A stretch of 49,786 nt of DNA from CAIJMI01 sp043798445. GTDB lineage: Bacteria; Patescibacteriota; Microgenomatia; UBA10105; UBA927. The DNA lies in the NCBI GenBank assembly GCA_043798445.1, contig JAZDOQ010000028.1:1-49786 (forward strand), given 5' to 3'. A program made the translations under genes and the position numbers. A model generated the notes under the pieces. It searched no databases. It was not told the origin of the DNA and was given only the letters and a program-made list of their open reading frames with translations. Below are positions 1 to 8,745 of this stretch, one piece after another (position 1 is the stretch's first letter; every line of letters begins with the position of its first letter).

Positions 1-1085
1 GGAATAGGTGTTGGTGTTGGAGATGGTGATGGCGTTGACGACGATGTAGGCGTTGAAGTAGAAGGAATGGGAGTTGGAGTTAGTGAAGGAAATATAGGAT
101 CTATTGATGTTGGGAGTGGCGTTGGAGCTGAACCCAAAAAAGCAAGACCGATACCTTTAGATCCATTATAATTACCTCCATACCATATAAATGTTGAATT
201 GCTTGTATTAATAACTGAGGACTCAGATATACCATATTGATCAAAGCTTAAGGGTATTGAACTTTTTGTAAGTATTGGATTTTCAGATAAAGGTTTTGTC
301 CAGGTTATTCCGTCGTTAGAAAAAGCGTAAAGGATAGCTGAAGCAGCGCCGTTATCATTTGTGCTATAGAACATATTAAATTTTCTTTCGATGCTATCTT
401 TATCGTAATAGACTTCAGGACTTATTAATTGTGAAAATTCAGCAGAGTAAGTTTTTGATATAACAGGGTTACTTGTTTCAGCTGACCATATATGATCATA
501 AACGGATGTAAATAAACCAATTTTCCAACCTGTCGGATTTCTTCCAGCGAGCCACATATAATATTGATTATTAACTATTAACACATATGGACATGAAACC
601 ATTTCTATTTCCCAAGATTCTTCAGGTTGATGAACCATTATGTCATTATCATTAGACCAATTGATTCCATCTGGGCTTTCTGAATGAAAAATTTTAAATG
701 CGGTTCCTTTTATTGATGAGGCGTACCACATTTCATAAAGGTTAGTTGTTGGATTAAATAACCAAGTGGGATCGTGAACGTCTCTGTTGTCAAATGCAAT
801 TCTACTTTTTATGGGTGGGATAAATTTTATCCAATTGATACCATCTAACGAATAAGCTAAGCCAATTTGCCATCTACCATTAGTTCCTTGGCCCGAATAA
901 AGCATTTTATATAAAGATTTATCATATATTACAGCAGGCATTTTTATTTGATTAGAATCCCAGCTTGATATATTTGTGCTAAGTAACGCTTCCCCATACC
1001 TGGAAGCATAAGATTGAACAGCATGGGGTAAGCTAAAAAAGATTATAATGAAGAAAGCAAAGAGAATTTTATGGGCAGTATTCAT
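1..1085 (-). CDS. Secreted five-bladed beta-propeller (GH43/GH62-like) protein, C-terminus beyond window
   Basis: The reading frame is open from an ATG at 1085 to the window edge (361 codons), so the protein is partial. It begins with a signal peptide (MNTAHKILFAFFIIIF, then a small-residue cleavage region near SYA). The body repeats a blade pattern: YKMLYSG, YEMWYAS, YYMWLAG, FNMFYST and FIWYGG, alternating with SLDGINW, SPDGINW and SNDGITW. This is the pattern of glycoside hydrolase 43/62-type propellers. After the propeller comes a Thr/Pro/Ser-rich linker (complement of about 1-120), typical of proteins that carry a further wall-binding or membrane domain. It is divergent from the adjacent glycan genes. 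The fold is fairly clear; the substrate, and whether it is an enzyme or a sugar-binding protein, are unknown. Confidence 0.75.
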   Translation of the reverse strand, partial: MNTAHKILFAFFIIIFFSLPHAVQSYASRYGEALLSTNISSWDSNQIKMPAVIYDKSLYKMLYSGQGTNGRWQIGLAYSLDGINWIKFIPPIKSRIAFDNRDVHDPTWLFNPTTNLYEMWYASSIKGTAFKIFHSESPDGINWSNDNDIMVHQPEESWEIEMVSCPYVLIVNNQYYMWLAGRNPTGWKIGLFTSVYDHIWSAETSNPVISKTYSAEFSQLISPEVYYDKDSIERKFNMFYSTNDNGAASAILYAFSNDGITWTKPLSENPILTKSSIPLSFDQYGISESSVINTSNSTFIWYGGNYNGSKGIGLAFLGSAPTPLPTSIDPIFPSLTPTPIPSTSTPTSSSTPSPSPTPTPI

Positions 1086-1133
1086 CCTTTATTATTTATT
1101 TATGTTTTGAAATATAAAGTCAATAAGTAATTT

Positions 1134-2027
1134 ATGAAAACATTAAATTGCTACTTATGTCACTCAAAAAAAATTAATCTAATCTATCTTCTTAAGCAAT
1201 GGAATATCTATAAGTGCGATGAGTGCTCATATGTGTTTGTTTATCCATTTTTATCTCAAAAAAAGCTAAAAAAATTATATTTAAGGTTTAAAAACAATAT
1301 TTTTGAAAAATCCGATATTATACTTCGTGATGCAAAACATTCTCTGCAATTTATAAACAAATATAAAAATAGAAGAACAAAGTTATTTGATGTTGGTTGT
1401 GGAAGTGGAATATTTTTAGCTGAAGCCGCCAAATATAATTGGGAAGTGGTAGGAAATGATATTTCCTCAACTTTAATTGATTTTTTAAAAAAGACTTTTA
1501 ATTTTGATATTTTTAAAGGAGATTTTTTAAATATAAATATAACTAAAAGGTATGATATTATTACACTAAATCAGGTAATAGAGCATTTTTCTAGGCCTCG
1601 GTTATTAATTAAACGTTGTCATAAAATATTAAATAAGGATGGATTAATATATATAGCAACTCCTAATATCTCGAGTACTCTTTCTAAAATTATGAAAAGA
1701 AACTTTGATTATATTATTCCTCCTGAACATTTAAGTTATTTTAACAAAAAAACATTATGTGACATACTAATCAGTGAAGGATTTCGAATACTAGAATTTA
1801 ATACATGGAGTTACTCAGTTGATTTAGCTGGAATAATTAAATATTTTTTAAAAAAGAAGGAAAAAAAATTATTAAACAAAAAGCGTTCAAAATCAGAGAT
1901 CAGATGGTTCGATACAAAACACTTCAAGTATGTATTATTTGATCAAATATTTTGTAAAGCACTGTACAAACTTTTAAATATTAATACTGGTGGAACCATG
2001 ATAGAAGTCATAGCCCAAAAACAATGA
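1134..2027 (+). CDS. Class I SAM-dependent methyltransferase with N-terminal zinc-ribbon
   Basis: 297 aa. The N-terminus has two CxxC pairs (NCYLC near residue 6 and CDECS near residue 30), a small zinc ribbon often seen on methyltransferases of surface-polysaccharide clusters. The SAM-binding motif is DVGCGSGIFLAEA (about residues 84-96), followed by the acidic VVGNDIS strand and the TLNQVIEHF motif IV region. The likely role is methylation of a sugar or nucleotide-sugar intermediate in the cytoplasm. It overlaps the next glycosyltransferase by 4 bp (ATGA), so the two are probably co-translated. Base composition is markedly more AT-rich, with long A/T runs, than the genes from 2.1 kb on, which suggests recent acquisition. 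The substrate cannot be told. Confidence 0.8.
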   Translation: MKTLNCYLCHSKKINLIYLLKQWNIYKCDECSYVFVYPFLSQKKLKKLYLRFKNNIFEKSDIILRDAKHSLQFINKYKNRRTKLFDVGCGSGIFLAEAAKYNWEVVGNDISSTLIDFLKKTFNFDIFKGDFLNINITKRYDIITLNQVIEHFSRPRLLIKRCHKILNKDGLIYIATPNISSTLSKIMKRNFDYIIPPEHLSYFNKKTLCDILISEGFRILEFNTWSYSVDLAGIIKYFLKKKEKKLLNKKRSKSEIRWFDTKHFKYVLFDQIFCKALYKLLNINTGGTMIEVIAQKQ

Positions 2028-2776
2028 AAATATCAGCAATCATCATTACAAATAACAAATCAAAACGATTTGAACAGGCTGTGGGAAGTATTAGGGATAT
2101 TGTTGATGAGATAACGGTCATTGACACCGGAAGCGGAGATAAAGATTCAAAGTTTGCAAGAAAATTTACAAAGAATGTATTTTGTGTTCCTCTGCAGGAT
2201 GATGATTCTTTGGTTCGAAACTACGCGCTCTCCCGTTCCAACGGTGAATGGATACTCGTCCTTGATGATGACGAGATATTAAGCGAAGAGGCAAGAAATG
2301 CGGTGGGAGAGCTGATCAAACATAGAGACTACGACGGATATTGGTTCAGCCGCCGGTGGTATATTGATGACAAACGATACCTGAAACACGGACTGTTTTA
2401 CCCTGACTACACCATGCGGCTTTTCAGGAACTCTCAAGAATTCCGGTATAAAAACAGAGTTCACGAAGAAGTAACGATACCAGCAGGACGAACTAAACAA
2501 ATACCTGTTGATATTTACCATTATGATTCAATTCACAAGTATTTATCCTGGAAGGGCTTGAGGAGAGTTGATTCATACGTGCGGATGCTTGCGATGATGC
2601 ATAAGGAAAAAGGGTATTCGAAAGCTGAATTGATTTGGAAAGCCATATCGACATTCTTTAATATGTTTATTATGGGGCTTACCCGTGGAAAAGGTATATT
2701 GGATGGCTGGGTGGGTATAAAAGCGCATTTTTTCTTTGCATGGTCTATAACAAAAGGATATTTGGAGGCCATATGA
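2024..2776 (+). CDS. Glycosyltransferase family 2 (WaaE/KdtX-like)
   Basis: 250 aa GT-A fold transferase. It starts with MKISAIIITNNKS, the usual first strand, then EITVIDTGSGD, a variant of the nucleotide-sugar acidic motif, and VRNYAL ... WILVLDDDEIL, whose DDDE cluster is the DXD metal site. The motif VHEEV near the middle is typical of the WaaE-like subfamily that adds a sugar to a lipid-linked or core acceptor. The C-terminal 60 residues are hydrophobic and aromatic (AISTFFNMFIMGLTRG), probably membrane-associating. It overlaps both neighbours by 4 bp (ATGA), forming a three-gene translationally coupled unit. Donor and acceptor sugars are unknown. Confidence 0.85.
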   Translation: MKISAIIITNNKSKRFEQAVGSIRDIVDEITVIDTGSGDKDSKFARKFTKNVFCVPLQDDDSLVRNYALSRSNGEWILVLDDDEILSEEARNAVGELIKHRDYDGYWFSRRWYIDDKRYLKHGLFYPDYTMRLFRNSQEFRYKNRVHEEVTIPAGRTKQIPVDIYHYDSIHKYLSWKGLRRVDSYVRMLAMMHKEKGYSKAELIWKAISTFFNMFIMGLTRGKGILDGWVGIKAHFFFAWSITKGYLEAI

Positions 2777-3870
2777 TTATTGGCATTGATGCGGGAGCAA
2801 TTTGTGAAGCAGATGAACGGCTAAAGGTCGGCCTTTATCGGGTGACATTTGAATTGCTTCGGCATCTATCAAAGATTGATACAGAACATTTTTATCGATT
2901 ATATAGTTACTCACCCATTCCCCGCTCTGTGCTTGAGCATTTAGGTAACACGATGGTAAATATTTCTCTCGCTCCCTCCGTTGGGTATATGAAAGTTCGT
3001 CTTCCGCTACATCTTGCGTTTCATCCTGTTGACGTGTTTTTGGGGTTATCACAGGCAGTACCAAGTGGTGCACATCACGCCATAGGGTTTATTTACGATT
3101 TAGGATTTTTACAAGCGCCTGGTGAATACGGTGCTGCTGCAGACCGTCTCAAGCAGCAAACAGAAGAAACAATAAATAGATCAACACATATTGTGACTAT
3201 TTCTAAAGCGAGTAAACGAGACATAATTCGTACATATCATGTCGACGAACGTCGTATATCAGTGGTATTGCCAGGTGTAAGTGATGTATTTCTACAACCA
3301 GGTGAAGAAAAGCACTGTACGCACCCTTATATACTTTCTGTTGGACTATTAAAGCCTGGAAAGCACATCCCGCTTGCCATCCAGGCGTTTTCACGGTTTT
3401 TGAAAAAAACTAAAATTCCTTATGATTTTGTGATTATTGGTGGTGAGAAAAAAGCAGATCCTGAAATCAGAAAAACGATTAACGGACTTCACTTGGAAAA
3501 GCGTGTCCGACTGCTTGGCTATATTCCCGATGAGGATGTGGCAAAATGGTACCGTGGAGCCGAGGGGCTTATTGCATTAAGCACGCACGAGGGCTTTTGT
3601 CTACCGGCAGCTGAAGCATTATCCTGTGGATGTTCTGTTATTTATATAAACCAGGGTGCACTTCCTGAAATTGTTGGTCCGGGGGGTATTGCAGTACAAC
3701 AAAATACAGCTTCAGATATTTCTGAGGCAATTGACGAACTCAGTCAGAAAACAAAAAGAACTACGCTTGGTAAACTTGCGATGGAACAATCAAAAAAATA
3801 CCGTTGGGATACTTTTGCTTCATCAGTACTTTTTCTTATCAACCGTGTGTTAAAAGAAAATACAAAATAA
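2773..3870 (+). CDS. Glycosyltransferase family 4/GT-B (mannosyltransferase-like)
   Basis: 365 aa from ATG 2773. I chose this start rather than a longer frame because it forms an ATGA overlap with the upstream gene and has GGAGG 4 nt before it. It has a two-domain GT-B layout: an N-terminal MIIGIDAGAI Rossmann strand, a linker with ILSVGLLKPGKHIPLAI (about residue 190), and the donor-site motif STHEGFCLPAAEALSCG (about residues 275-291), the EGFxLPxxEA signature of GT4. It probably transfers a hexose from a nucleotide donor in surface glycan assembly. Its 3' end overlaps the convergent membrane protein gene by 32 bp. Confidence 0.87.
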   Translation: MIIGIDAGAICEADERLKVGLYRVTFELLRHLSKIDTEHFYRLYSYSPIPRSVLEHLGNTMVNISLAPSVGYMKVRLPLHLAFHPVDVFLGLSQAVPSGAHHAIGFIYDLGFLQAPGEYGAAADRLKQQTEETINRSTHIVTISKASKRDIIRTYHVDERRISVVLPGVSDVFLQPGEEKHCTHPYILSVGLLKPGKHIPLAIQAFSRFLKKTKIPYDFVIIGGEKKADPEIRKTINGLHLEKRVRLLGYIPDEDVAKWYRGAEGLIALSTHEGFCLPAAEALSCGCSVIYINQGALPEIVGPGGIAVQQNTASDISEAIDELSQKTKRTTLGKLAMEQSKKYRWDTFASSVLFLINRVLKENTK

Positions 3871-4909
3871 GAACATAATTAATGCCACTGAGGGGAATGA
3901 GAAATATCAGCAACATAAGGAGAGGAGTTAGTATTTTTTTAGAAAAGTAGGTCAGTAGTTTTGACAACGAAATTGTGATAATGGGAAGCATGCCAATAAA
4001 CATTCTGCCGCTATAACTTGCTCCCTGACCCCAGGTACTCCAGCTTGCAATCAGATACAGGGATAATAGAAGAACGACTAATGAAGTCCATTTATATGTT
4101 TGTTGTTTTCCCCAGGGTAGAAAATAGCCGATGACTGCAATAAGAAAAAGTGGTGTATATACAAACAATCCATTTTTTAATGAAAAAAGAACACTAAATA
4201 AATGAGGAGTAAGAAAAGAAAAATATTCGCCGCCGGTAAAATATGGGCTTAAGAATGGGTTGCCAGAAAAAGTAAACCAAATAAACATTTGAGGAGAAAA
4301 GATGAATAGAAAACCGATGAGTATTGGAAGCATAGTTTTTTTATTAAGAAACGGAAAAAGTAGAATACCATAGATTGCATCTTGTGGTCGGATAAGTGCA
4401 ATAAGACCGAGTGTTGCGCCCCCAAGTAGTATTTGTTTTTGAAAAAGAAATGTGAGAAATAGTACGGCAGCAAAAAATGATAATCCGTGAGAGTTGACCG
4501 GATCAATAGCTCCATAAAATAATAGATGCGTTGCAAGTGCGATTAACGCTGTCGTTATTGCTGCGATGATTGGTTTGGTCCAAGAAATTAAAAGCCGATA
4601 GAGAAGAATTAACCCTGTGATTACATATAAAACGCTTGTTAATCCAATAATAAACTGATAGGGAAAAGAAGATCCGTCTCCGCGGAGAAAAGTATGAGTC
4701 CAAAGATAAAATGGTGACCAGAGAATCGCTGGGCCAATTGCATATTTATTGTTAGGTATAACGTGTGTGCTTAACCAGTTTACGTAATATATTCCATCTC
4801 CGTAAACGGTTTTTTTCAATAAGAAGGCATGGATGCAATATACGATGATATATATCAGAAAGGTACATAAAAGAATTGTATATGGCTTGGATAATAATCT
4901 TTTTATCAT
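3839..4909 (-). CDS. Polytopic membrane protein, GT-C glycosyltransferase-like
   Basis: 356 aa with about ten hydrophobic segments. The N-terminus is a membrane segment (PYTILLCTFLIYIIVYC) followed by an external loop with KTVYGDGIYYVNWL; the DG.YY acidic motif in the first loop is typical of lipid-phosphate-sugar dependent GT-C enzymes (PMT/ArnT-like). Later, GAIDPVNSHGLSFFAAV and GLIALIRPQDAIYG resemble the multi-span core of these families. It would act at the outer face of the membrane on polyprenyl-linked sugars. It is opposed to the flanking glycosyltransferases. A -10-like TATAAA lies just upstream, on the opposite strand of the start region of the next gene. The class is inferred; the substrate is unknown. 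Confidence 0.65.
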   Translation of the reverse strand: MIKRLLSKPYTILLCTFLIYIIVYCIHAFLLKKTVYGDGIYYVNWLSTHVIPNNKYAIGPAILWSPFYLWTHTFLRGDGSSFPYQFIIGLTSVLYVITGLILLYRLLISWTKPIIAAITTALIALATHLLFYGAIDPVNSHGLSFFAAVLFLTFLFQKQILLGGATLGLIALIRPQDAIYGILLFPFLNKKTMLPILIGFLFIFSPQMFIWFTFSGNPFLSPYFTGGEYFSFLTPHLFSVLFSLKNGLFVYTPLFLIAVIGYFLPWGKQQTYKWTSLVVLLLSLYLIASWSTWGQGASYSGRMFIGMLPIITISLSKLLTYFSKKILTPLLMLLIFLIPLSGINYVLILYFLLTHG

Positions 4910-4947
4910 GCTTTATACTTCATTTATAATACTCTATACTAATTTTG

Positions 4948-5694
4948 ATGATCTCTTGCGTCATTTTAACCCATAACAACCAGGATTCAATAGAAGATGC
5001 GTTAAAGAGTGTTTCTTGGTGTGATGAAACAATCGTTATTGACGATGAATCTACAGACCGAACGGTTGCAATTGCTAAACAGCATAAAGTATCTGTATTC
5101 ATACGAGGTTTAGAGAATAATTTTGCTGCGCAACGGAATTACGGACTTGAGAAAGCAAAAGGGGAGTGGGTGTTGTTTCTTGATAGTGATGAAATTGTTT
5201 CACCAGATCTCAAAAAAGATATTCAGGAAGAACTAAAAAAACAAATAACGGCTGAAGGGTATTATATTCCACGTGTTGATCGCATGTTCGGAAGGAATCT
5301 CCGCTACGGGGAAACAGGACAAGCTCGGTTTATTCGACTTGCTAAAAAGAAAGCAGGGAAGTGGACGAGAGAAGTTCATGAGACATGGGATGTGCAAGGT
5401 GAGGTAAAAACATTCACACATCCCCTATTGCACTCCCCTCACCCGACCATAAAAATATTCCTGTCTCAAATTAATCGGTATACGTCGATCAATGCCCGTG
5501 TTTTTTATAGAGAGGGGAAACGTGCAACATGTTTTGCGATCATCACATATCCGGCAGTTAAATTTTTGTATACGTATATTATTAAATTAGGGTTTTTGGA
5601 TGGAACTGCGGGATTTATCATGGCAATGATGATGTCTTTTCATTCTTTTTTGACACGTGCTAAACTGTGGCAATTACAACGATCATCTATATAA
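4948..5694 (+). CDS. Glycosyltransferase family 2 (WaaE/KdtX-like)
   Basis: 248 aa. A TTG one codon earlier is possible, but ATG 4948 gives the canonical MISCVILTHNN start and sits 7 nt after a TATACT box (4935-4940), consistent with a leaderless message. The GT-A fold shows ETIVIDDESTDRT (nucleotide-sugar site), AQRNYGLEKA and WVLFLDSDEIV (DXD), then REVHETW, equivalent to the VHEE motif of the related gene at 2024. The C-terminus is hydrophobic. It is a paralogue-like partner of the 2024-2776 enzyme and is followed after 3 nt by the O-antigen ligase-like gene, so the two are probably one operon. It most likely adds one sugar during lipid-linked oligosaccharide assembly. Confidence 0.87.
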   Translation: MISCVILTHNNQDSIEDALKSVSWCDETIVIDDESTDRTVAIAKQHKVSVFIRGLENNFAAQRNYGLEKAKGEWVLFLDSDEIVSPDLKKDIQEELKKQITAEGYYIPRVDRMFGRNLRYGETGQARFIRLAKKKAGKWTREVHETWDVQGEVKTFTHPLLHSPHPTIKIFLSQINRYTSINARVFYREGKRATCFAIITYPAVKFLYTYIIKLGFLDGTAGFIMAMMMSFHSFLTRAKLWQLQRSSI

Positions 5695-5697
5695 TAT

Positions 5698-6864
5698 ATG
5701 TGGGCTATTCTTTTATATATTAGTCTTCTGTCAGGACAACTCGGACGTATTCAGATCACGCCAACAATTGCATTCTATATACATGACGTCGTCATCGTTT
5801 TCTATATCGCTTCACGAATACCATTTCTTTGGAGACAAAGAAAGAACATATATTTATTATCACTCATAAAACCAATTGCTGTTGTGAGTGTTGTTTGTGC
5901 TATTTCTTTGTTTGCGAATGGCTATCGTTTTTCCACACCAGATTTTGTTGTTGGAGTATCGTACTTTCTCAGATTTTTCATGTATGCGATTCTTTATGTG
6001 ATTGTACGGATGGACAGGCGTCCAGCTTACTATTGGATCAAATGGTTATTTACTCTTGGAGTTGGGTTTGCCGTACTCGGAATCCTTCAATTACTGGTAT
6101 ATCCGGATTTACGAAATCTTTCGTATGATGGATGGGATCCGCATTATTTCAGATTATTCTCTACGCTTCTGGATCCAAATTTTACGGGTAGCATATTGCT
6201 GTTGTCATTCATGTCGGGTGTGTACGTTGTTCAAAAGCAGAAGCAGAGCATATGGGTAATCGGAGGGCTCGCAATTATCTTTGCAGCGTTATTGTTAACC
6301 TATTCAAGAAGCAGTCACGTCGCAGCTATTGGTGCTTTTATTGCCTATATTGGTATTACGAAAAAATGGAAATTATTGTTGGTGTTATTGATATTTTGCC
6401 TAGCTCTTCTTCTACTTCCGGCAATTGGTGGAGAATCGACAATGCTATTTCGGCCGGTTACTGCGTTTGCCAGGGTTTCGAATTGGCAAGAGGGGATGCA
6501 ATTTTTTTTGCAGTCCCCTGTTATTGGATTTGGATTTAATATGGTGAAGGCGCTTGTTCATAACGCCCCAACACTTGAGGCAGGTGTACTTGCCCGTTCT
6601 ACAGGTGGATATGACAACAGCGTTATATTTATATTGGTAACAACTGGTATTGTTGGTTTATGTTCTTTTATATTCCTTTGGATGAAAATGATAATGATGG
6701 GGATTTGTGTGTTTAATAATCCGAAGAGTACACGATTAGGCAGTGTCTATATAATCTCACTGACAGCTGTGTTTATTCACAGCATGTTTTTAAATACATT
6801 GTTTTATCCGCAACTCATGATTCTTCTTTGGATTTTGACAGGGGCTGTTGAGAAAGAAGTGTAA
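5698..6864 (+). CDS. O-antigen ligase/polymerase-family membrane protein
   Basis: 388 aa with about ten to twelve transmembrane segments and few soluble loops. The signature is LLLTYSRSSHVAAIGA (about residue 200), the Y-S-R-S motif that precedes the large periplasmic loop of Wzy_C proteins (WaaL ligase, Wzy polymerase, PglL). After it come a longer external loop (residues 250-310, WQEGMQFFLQSPVIGFG) and the last helices. The family transfers a finished glycan from undecaprenyl diphosphate to an acceptor, or polymerises repeat units. It starts 3 nt after the glycosyltransferase stop. Whether it is a ligase or a polymerase cannot be decided here. Confidence 0.78.
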   Translation: MWAILLYISLLSGQLGRIQITPTIAFYIHDVVIVFYIASRIPFLWRQRKNIYLLSLIKPIAVVSVVCAISLFANGYRFSTPDFVVGVSYFLRFFMYAILYVIVRMDRRPAYYWIKWLFTLGVGFAVLGILQLLVYPDLRNLSYDGWDPHYFRLFSTLLDPNFTGSILLLSFMSGVYVVQKQKQSIWVIGGLAIIFAALLLTYSRSSHVAAIGAFIAYIGITKKWKLLLVLLIFCLALLLLPAIGGESTMLFRPVTAFARVSNWQEGMQFFLQSPVIGFGFNMVKALVHNAPTLEAGVLARSTGGYDNSVIFILVTTGIVGLCSFIFLWMKMIMMGICVFNNPKSTRLGSVYIISLTAVFIHSMFLNTLFYPQLMILLWILTGAVEKEV

Positions 6865-6871
6865 AGAATAG

Positions 6872-7579
6872 TTACTTTGTGTATTTGACTTTCCGTTCAA
6901 CTTTCGTTTGATTACCAGCTAAATCTGTTGCAACGATTTGAAGAGTTGTATCTCCTTCACCTAAAGGATAGTCATAAAAAAATGATCCATCAGCTTTCAT
7001 GACGACGACTCGACCGTTTACTGTTACCGAGTTAGTGTCCTCTGTTTTACCTGAAACGGTAACAAGGTTTTGTTCGCCCCGTATTTCATCGCCATCATGA
7101 GGCGTTGTAATTTCAAGAGTTGGTTTTGTTTTTTTTATGGTGACAGTGATAACTTCAGAAAGATCACTGATGTTTTTTTTGTCATCCGTAAGTTTTGCAC
7201 TTAACGTATTGGTTCCTTCTGCAAGCGGCACATGTTCAAATTTGAATGTTCCGTCCTTGTCGACCGTCATTTTTTTTGTATCCATGTCATTGATGTACAA
7301 AATAACCGTAAGATCGGCGGTACCTTTCCCTGTGACCGTAATTGATGCACTGTTGGTTGCAATAGGAAGCGGATCAAGCTCCGGTGGGAGAATGAGTTGC
7401 TGCACTTGTTGAGTCGTAGTTCCACCACGTATATTGTCGACAAAAAGACTAAATCCAGTGAGAATTTTTATGCCAAAAAACGCCAAAAATATGAAGATTG
7501 CAAAAATTCCAACGAGTGCACCAACGATTTTCCGTTCCTGCCGGTGTTCTTCAAATTTGCGCAACCGAGAATATGACAT
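6872..7579 (-). CDS. Membrane-anchored protein with two Ig-like (glucodextranase-B type) domains
   Basis: 235 aa. A short charged cytoplasmic N-terminus (RKFEEHRQERK) is followed by one transmembrane segment (VGALVGIFAIFIFLAFFGI). After a Gly/Thr/Gln linker come two similar beta domains of about 80 residues. Each has a G-KT/GT...VTVNG or VILYIND strand, a DG.F.... strand and an EG.....A.D.AGN closing hairpin; examples are KDGTFKFEHVPLAEGTN and ADGSFFYDYPLGEGDT. That is the bacterial Ig-like repeat of the glucodextranase-B/Big_9 type. It probably sits on the outer face of the membrane in adhesion or glycan binding. It is convergent with the O-antigen ligase-like gene and upstream of nothing obviously coupled. 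Confidence 0.72.
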   Translation of the reverse strand: MSYSRLRKFEEHRQERKIVGALVGIFAIFIFLAFFGIKILTGFSLFVDNIRGGTTTQQVQQLILPPELDPLPIATNSASITVTGKGTADLTVILYINDMDTKKMTVDKDGTFKFEHVPLAEGTNTLSAKLTDDKKNISDLSEVITVTIKKTKPTLEITTPHDGDEIRGEQNLVTVSGKTEDTNSVTVNGRVVVMKADGSFFYDYPLGEGDTTLQIVATDLAGNQTKVERKVKYTK

Positions 7580-7606
7580 ATGAGTTTTTAAAGTATAGCA
7601 CGTTTG

Positions 7607-7677
7607 AGCCTCCTGTCAGAATTGGACTGACATCTACGGTTTACGATACCGCTGCTCTACCGTTGAGCTAAGGAGGC
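7607..7677 (-). tRNA. tRNA-Thr (anticodon CGT)
   Basis: The cloverleaf folds by eye. Acceptor GCCTCCT pairs with AGGAGGC. The D arm is GCTC/GAGC with a 7-nt loop containing GG. The anticodon arm is GCGGT/ACCGT with loop ATCGTAA, so the anticodon is CGT. The variable loop has 4 nt, and the T arm is GTCAG/CTGAC. The discriminator is T and no CCA is encoded. The T-loop is TCCAATT, with C instead of the near-universal T at position 55. An extended -10 motif lies 11 nt upstream of the 5' end. Confidence 0.9.
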
Positions 7678-7686
7678 AGTACTACT

Positions 7687-7700
7687 GTATTTTATCAAAT
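7687..7700 (-). promoter_or_regulatory. Promoter of tRNA-Thr
   Basis: On the minus strand the 14-mer ATTTGATAAAATAC ends with a TAAAAT -10 box 11 nt before the mature tRNA 5' end. Exactly the same 14-mer, at the same 11-nt distance, precedes tRNA-Glu at 45418, and near-identical versions precede tRNA-Gly and tRNA-Lys. The match in sequence and spacing is the evidence. Confidence 0.6.
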
Positions 7701-7748
7701 CTAAAGAAAAGAGGCAGATAGCAGTATATTGATGGTAAATTTTAGTGT

Positions 7749-8528
7749 CTAATCAAGGAATAATGAATGAATGGGTTGGTAACCTGCATCAATAGGTAAT
7801 ACCAAATCAAACCGTTTCTTAAATTCAATTGCATCGACATCACCAAACGCGACTTTGTATACAGACTCAAAGTTGATTCCTTCAACCATGCGTACATCAT
7901 CAATACTGTCGCCGATTAATAAACACTGGCGTTGTGGTGGTGTTTCTAATAGAAAATTATTTTTGATTAATGTATGCCCAGTTTTATTTGCAGAATGAAT
8001 GATTGGCGGTTTGACATGAGTGAAATACCCATCCTCATCAAATAGTAAATCGTTAGAACAAACTTTTATATTTGGCGTAAGCAAATTGTTTTTTCGAAGA
8101 AGATACTCAATAGAATCGTAGCCAATACCACTTGCTGAATAGATGAGCAGTGGAATGGTGTTTTGTTCTAAAAATCCTAAAAAATCCACAAGTCCGATTC
8201 GTAACTGTACAAATGGAGAACTACAAACTTCAGTAATCATGTCGGAAGTAACGTGATATTTTCGAAGAATTTCATAACATTTTTCCCACCATTCTTGCAT
8301 AAGGATGGTTTTTTTATCGATTGGAAGTGTTGGGTCCAGCTCGATGGGATAGTAGTGTTCTACTAATCGTTTTGTTTCTTTTACTCCTTCTTCACCAAGA
8401 TATTTCGCATCGTGTTGAAGAAGAGATGCTAAAGAGGGAATATATTTGCCGAATACTATCTTTTGAATCAGCGTTCCATCAAAGTCAGCAATAACGAGTG
8501 TGTTTGTGGAACTTAGCATGTGTTTCAT
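7749..8528 (-). CDS. HAD-superfamily pyrimidine 5'-nucleotidase, UMPH-1-like
   Basis: 259 aa HAD phosphatase. Motif I is VIADFDGTL (about residue 14), with a helical cap containing HYYPIELDP and LMQEWWEKCYEIL. Motif II is LLIYSASGIG, the motif III lysine lies in SANKTGH, and motif IV is CLLIGDSIDDVRM. The cap sequence and order of motifs closely resemble the UMPH-1/NT5C3 family best known from eukaryotes, which dephosphorylates UMP and CMP. With Upp, PyrG and Tdk in the same window, a role in pyrimidine nucleotide turnover is reasonable. It could instead be a related phosphatase. The start at 8528 gives MKHML; a second Met at 8519 is possible. Confidence 0.75.
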   Translation of the reverse strand: MKHMLSSTNTLVIADFDGTLIQKIVFGKYIPSLASLLQHDAKYLGEEGVKETKRLVEHYYPIELDPTLPIDKKTILMQEWWEKCYEILRKYHVTSDMITEVCSSPFVQLRIGLVDFLGFLEQNTIPLLIYSASGIGYDSIEYLLRKNNLLTPNIKVCSNDLLFDEDGYFTHVKPPIIHSANKTGHTLIKNNFLLETPPQRQCLLIGDSIDDVRMVEGINFESVYKVAFGDVDAIEFKKRFDLVLPIDAGYQPIHSLFLD

Positions 8529-8544
8529 AAAGTGTGTTGTATAT

Positions 8545-8745
8545 ATGAATGTGATAGATAGTAAAAAAATTGGAGCTGGGGACGGTACTCAGCTCAAACC
8601 TGCCATTACCATTATGGCTTTACTTAATCTGTACCGTCTTATTACTCCTGATCTAATTTTAAAACTAAATACTCTAAAAAACCACCTTGGCATTCCAAAT
8701 TTCAGGGACTACGAAAAATGGCACGCCAAACGCTATTGGTCTTGA
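8545..8745 (+). CDS. Possible small protein or gene remnant, 66 aa
   Basis: The open frame from ATG 8545 to 8745 has protein-like composition (for example ITIMALLNLYRLITP and GIPNFRDYEKWHAK) and fills an otherwise empty 200-bp gap. It overlaps the end of the convergent cupin gene by 13 bp. I do not recognise a family and see no Shine-Dalgarno. A TATATG stretch lies at its start. It may be the surviving 3' end of a lost gene. Confidence 0.35.
   Translation: MNVIDSKKIGAGDGTQLKPAITIMALLNLYRLITPDLILKLNTLKNHLGIPNFRDYEKWHAKRYWS

Noticed and set aside
8545..8745. Confident gene call for the 66-aa frame
   Set aside because: Composition looks coding but there is no family, no ribosome site and a convergent overlap, so it is kept at low confidence.
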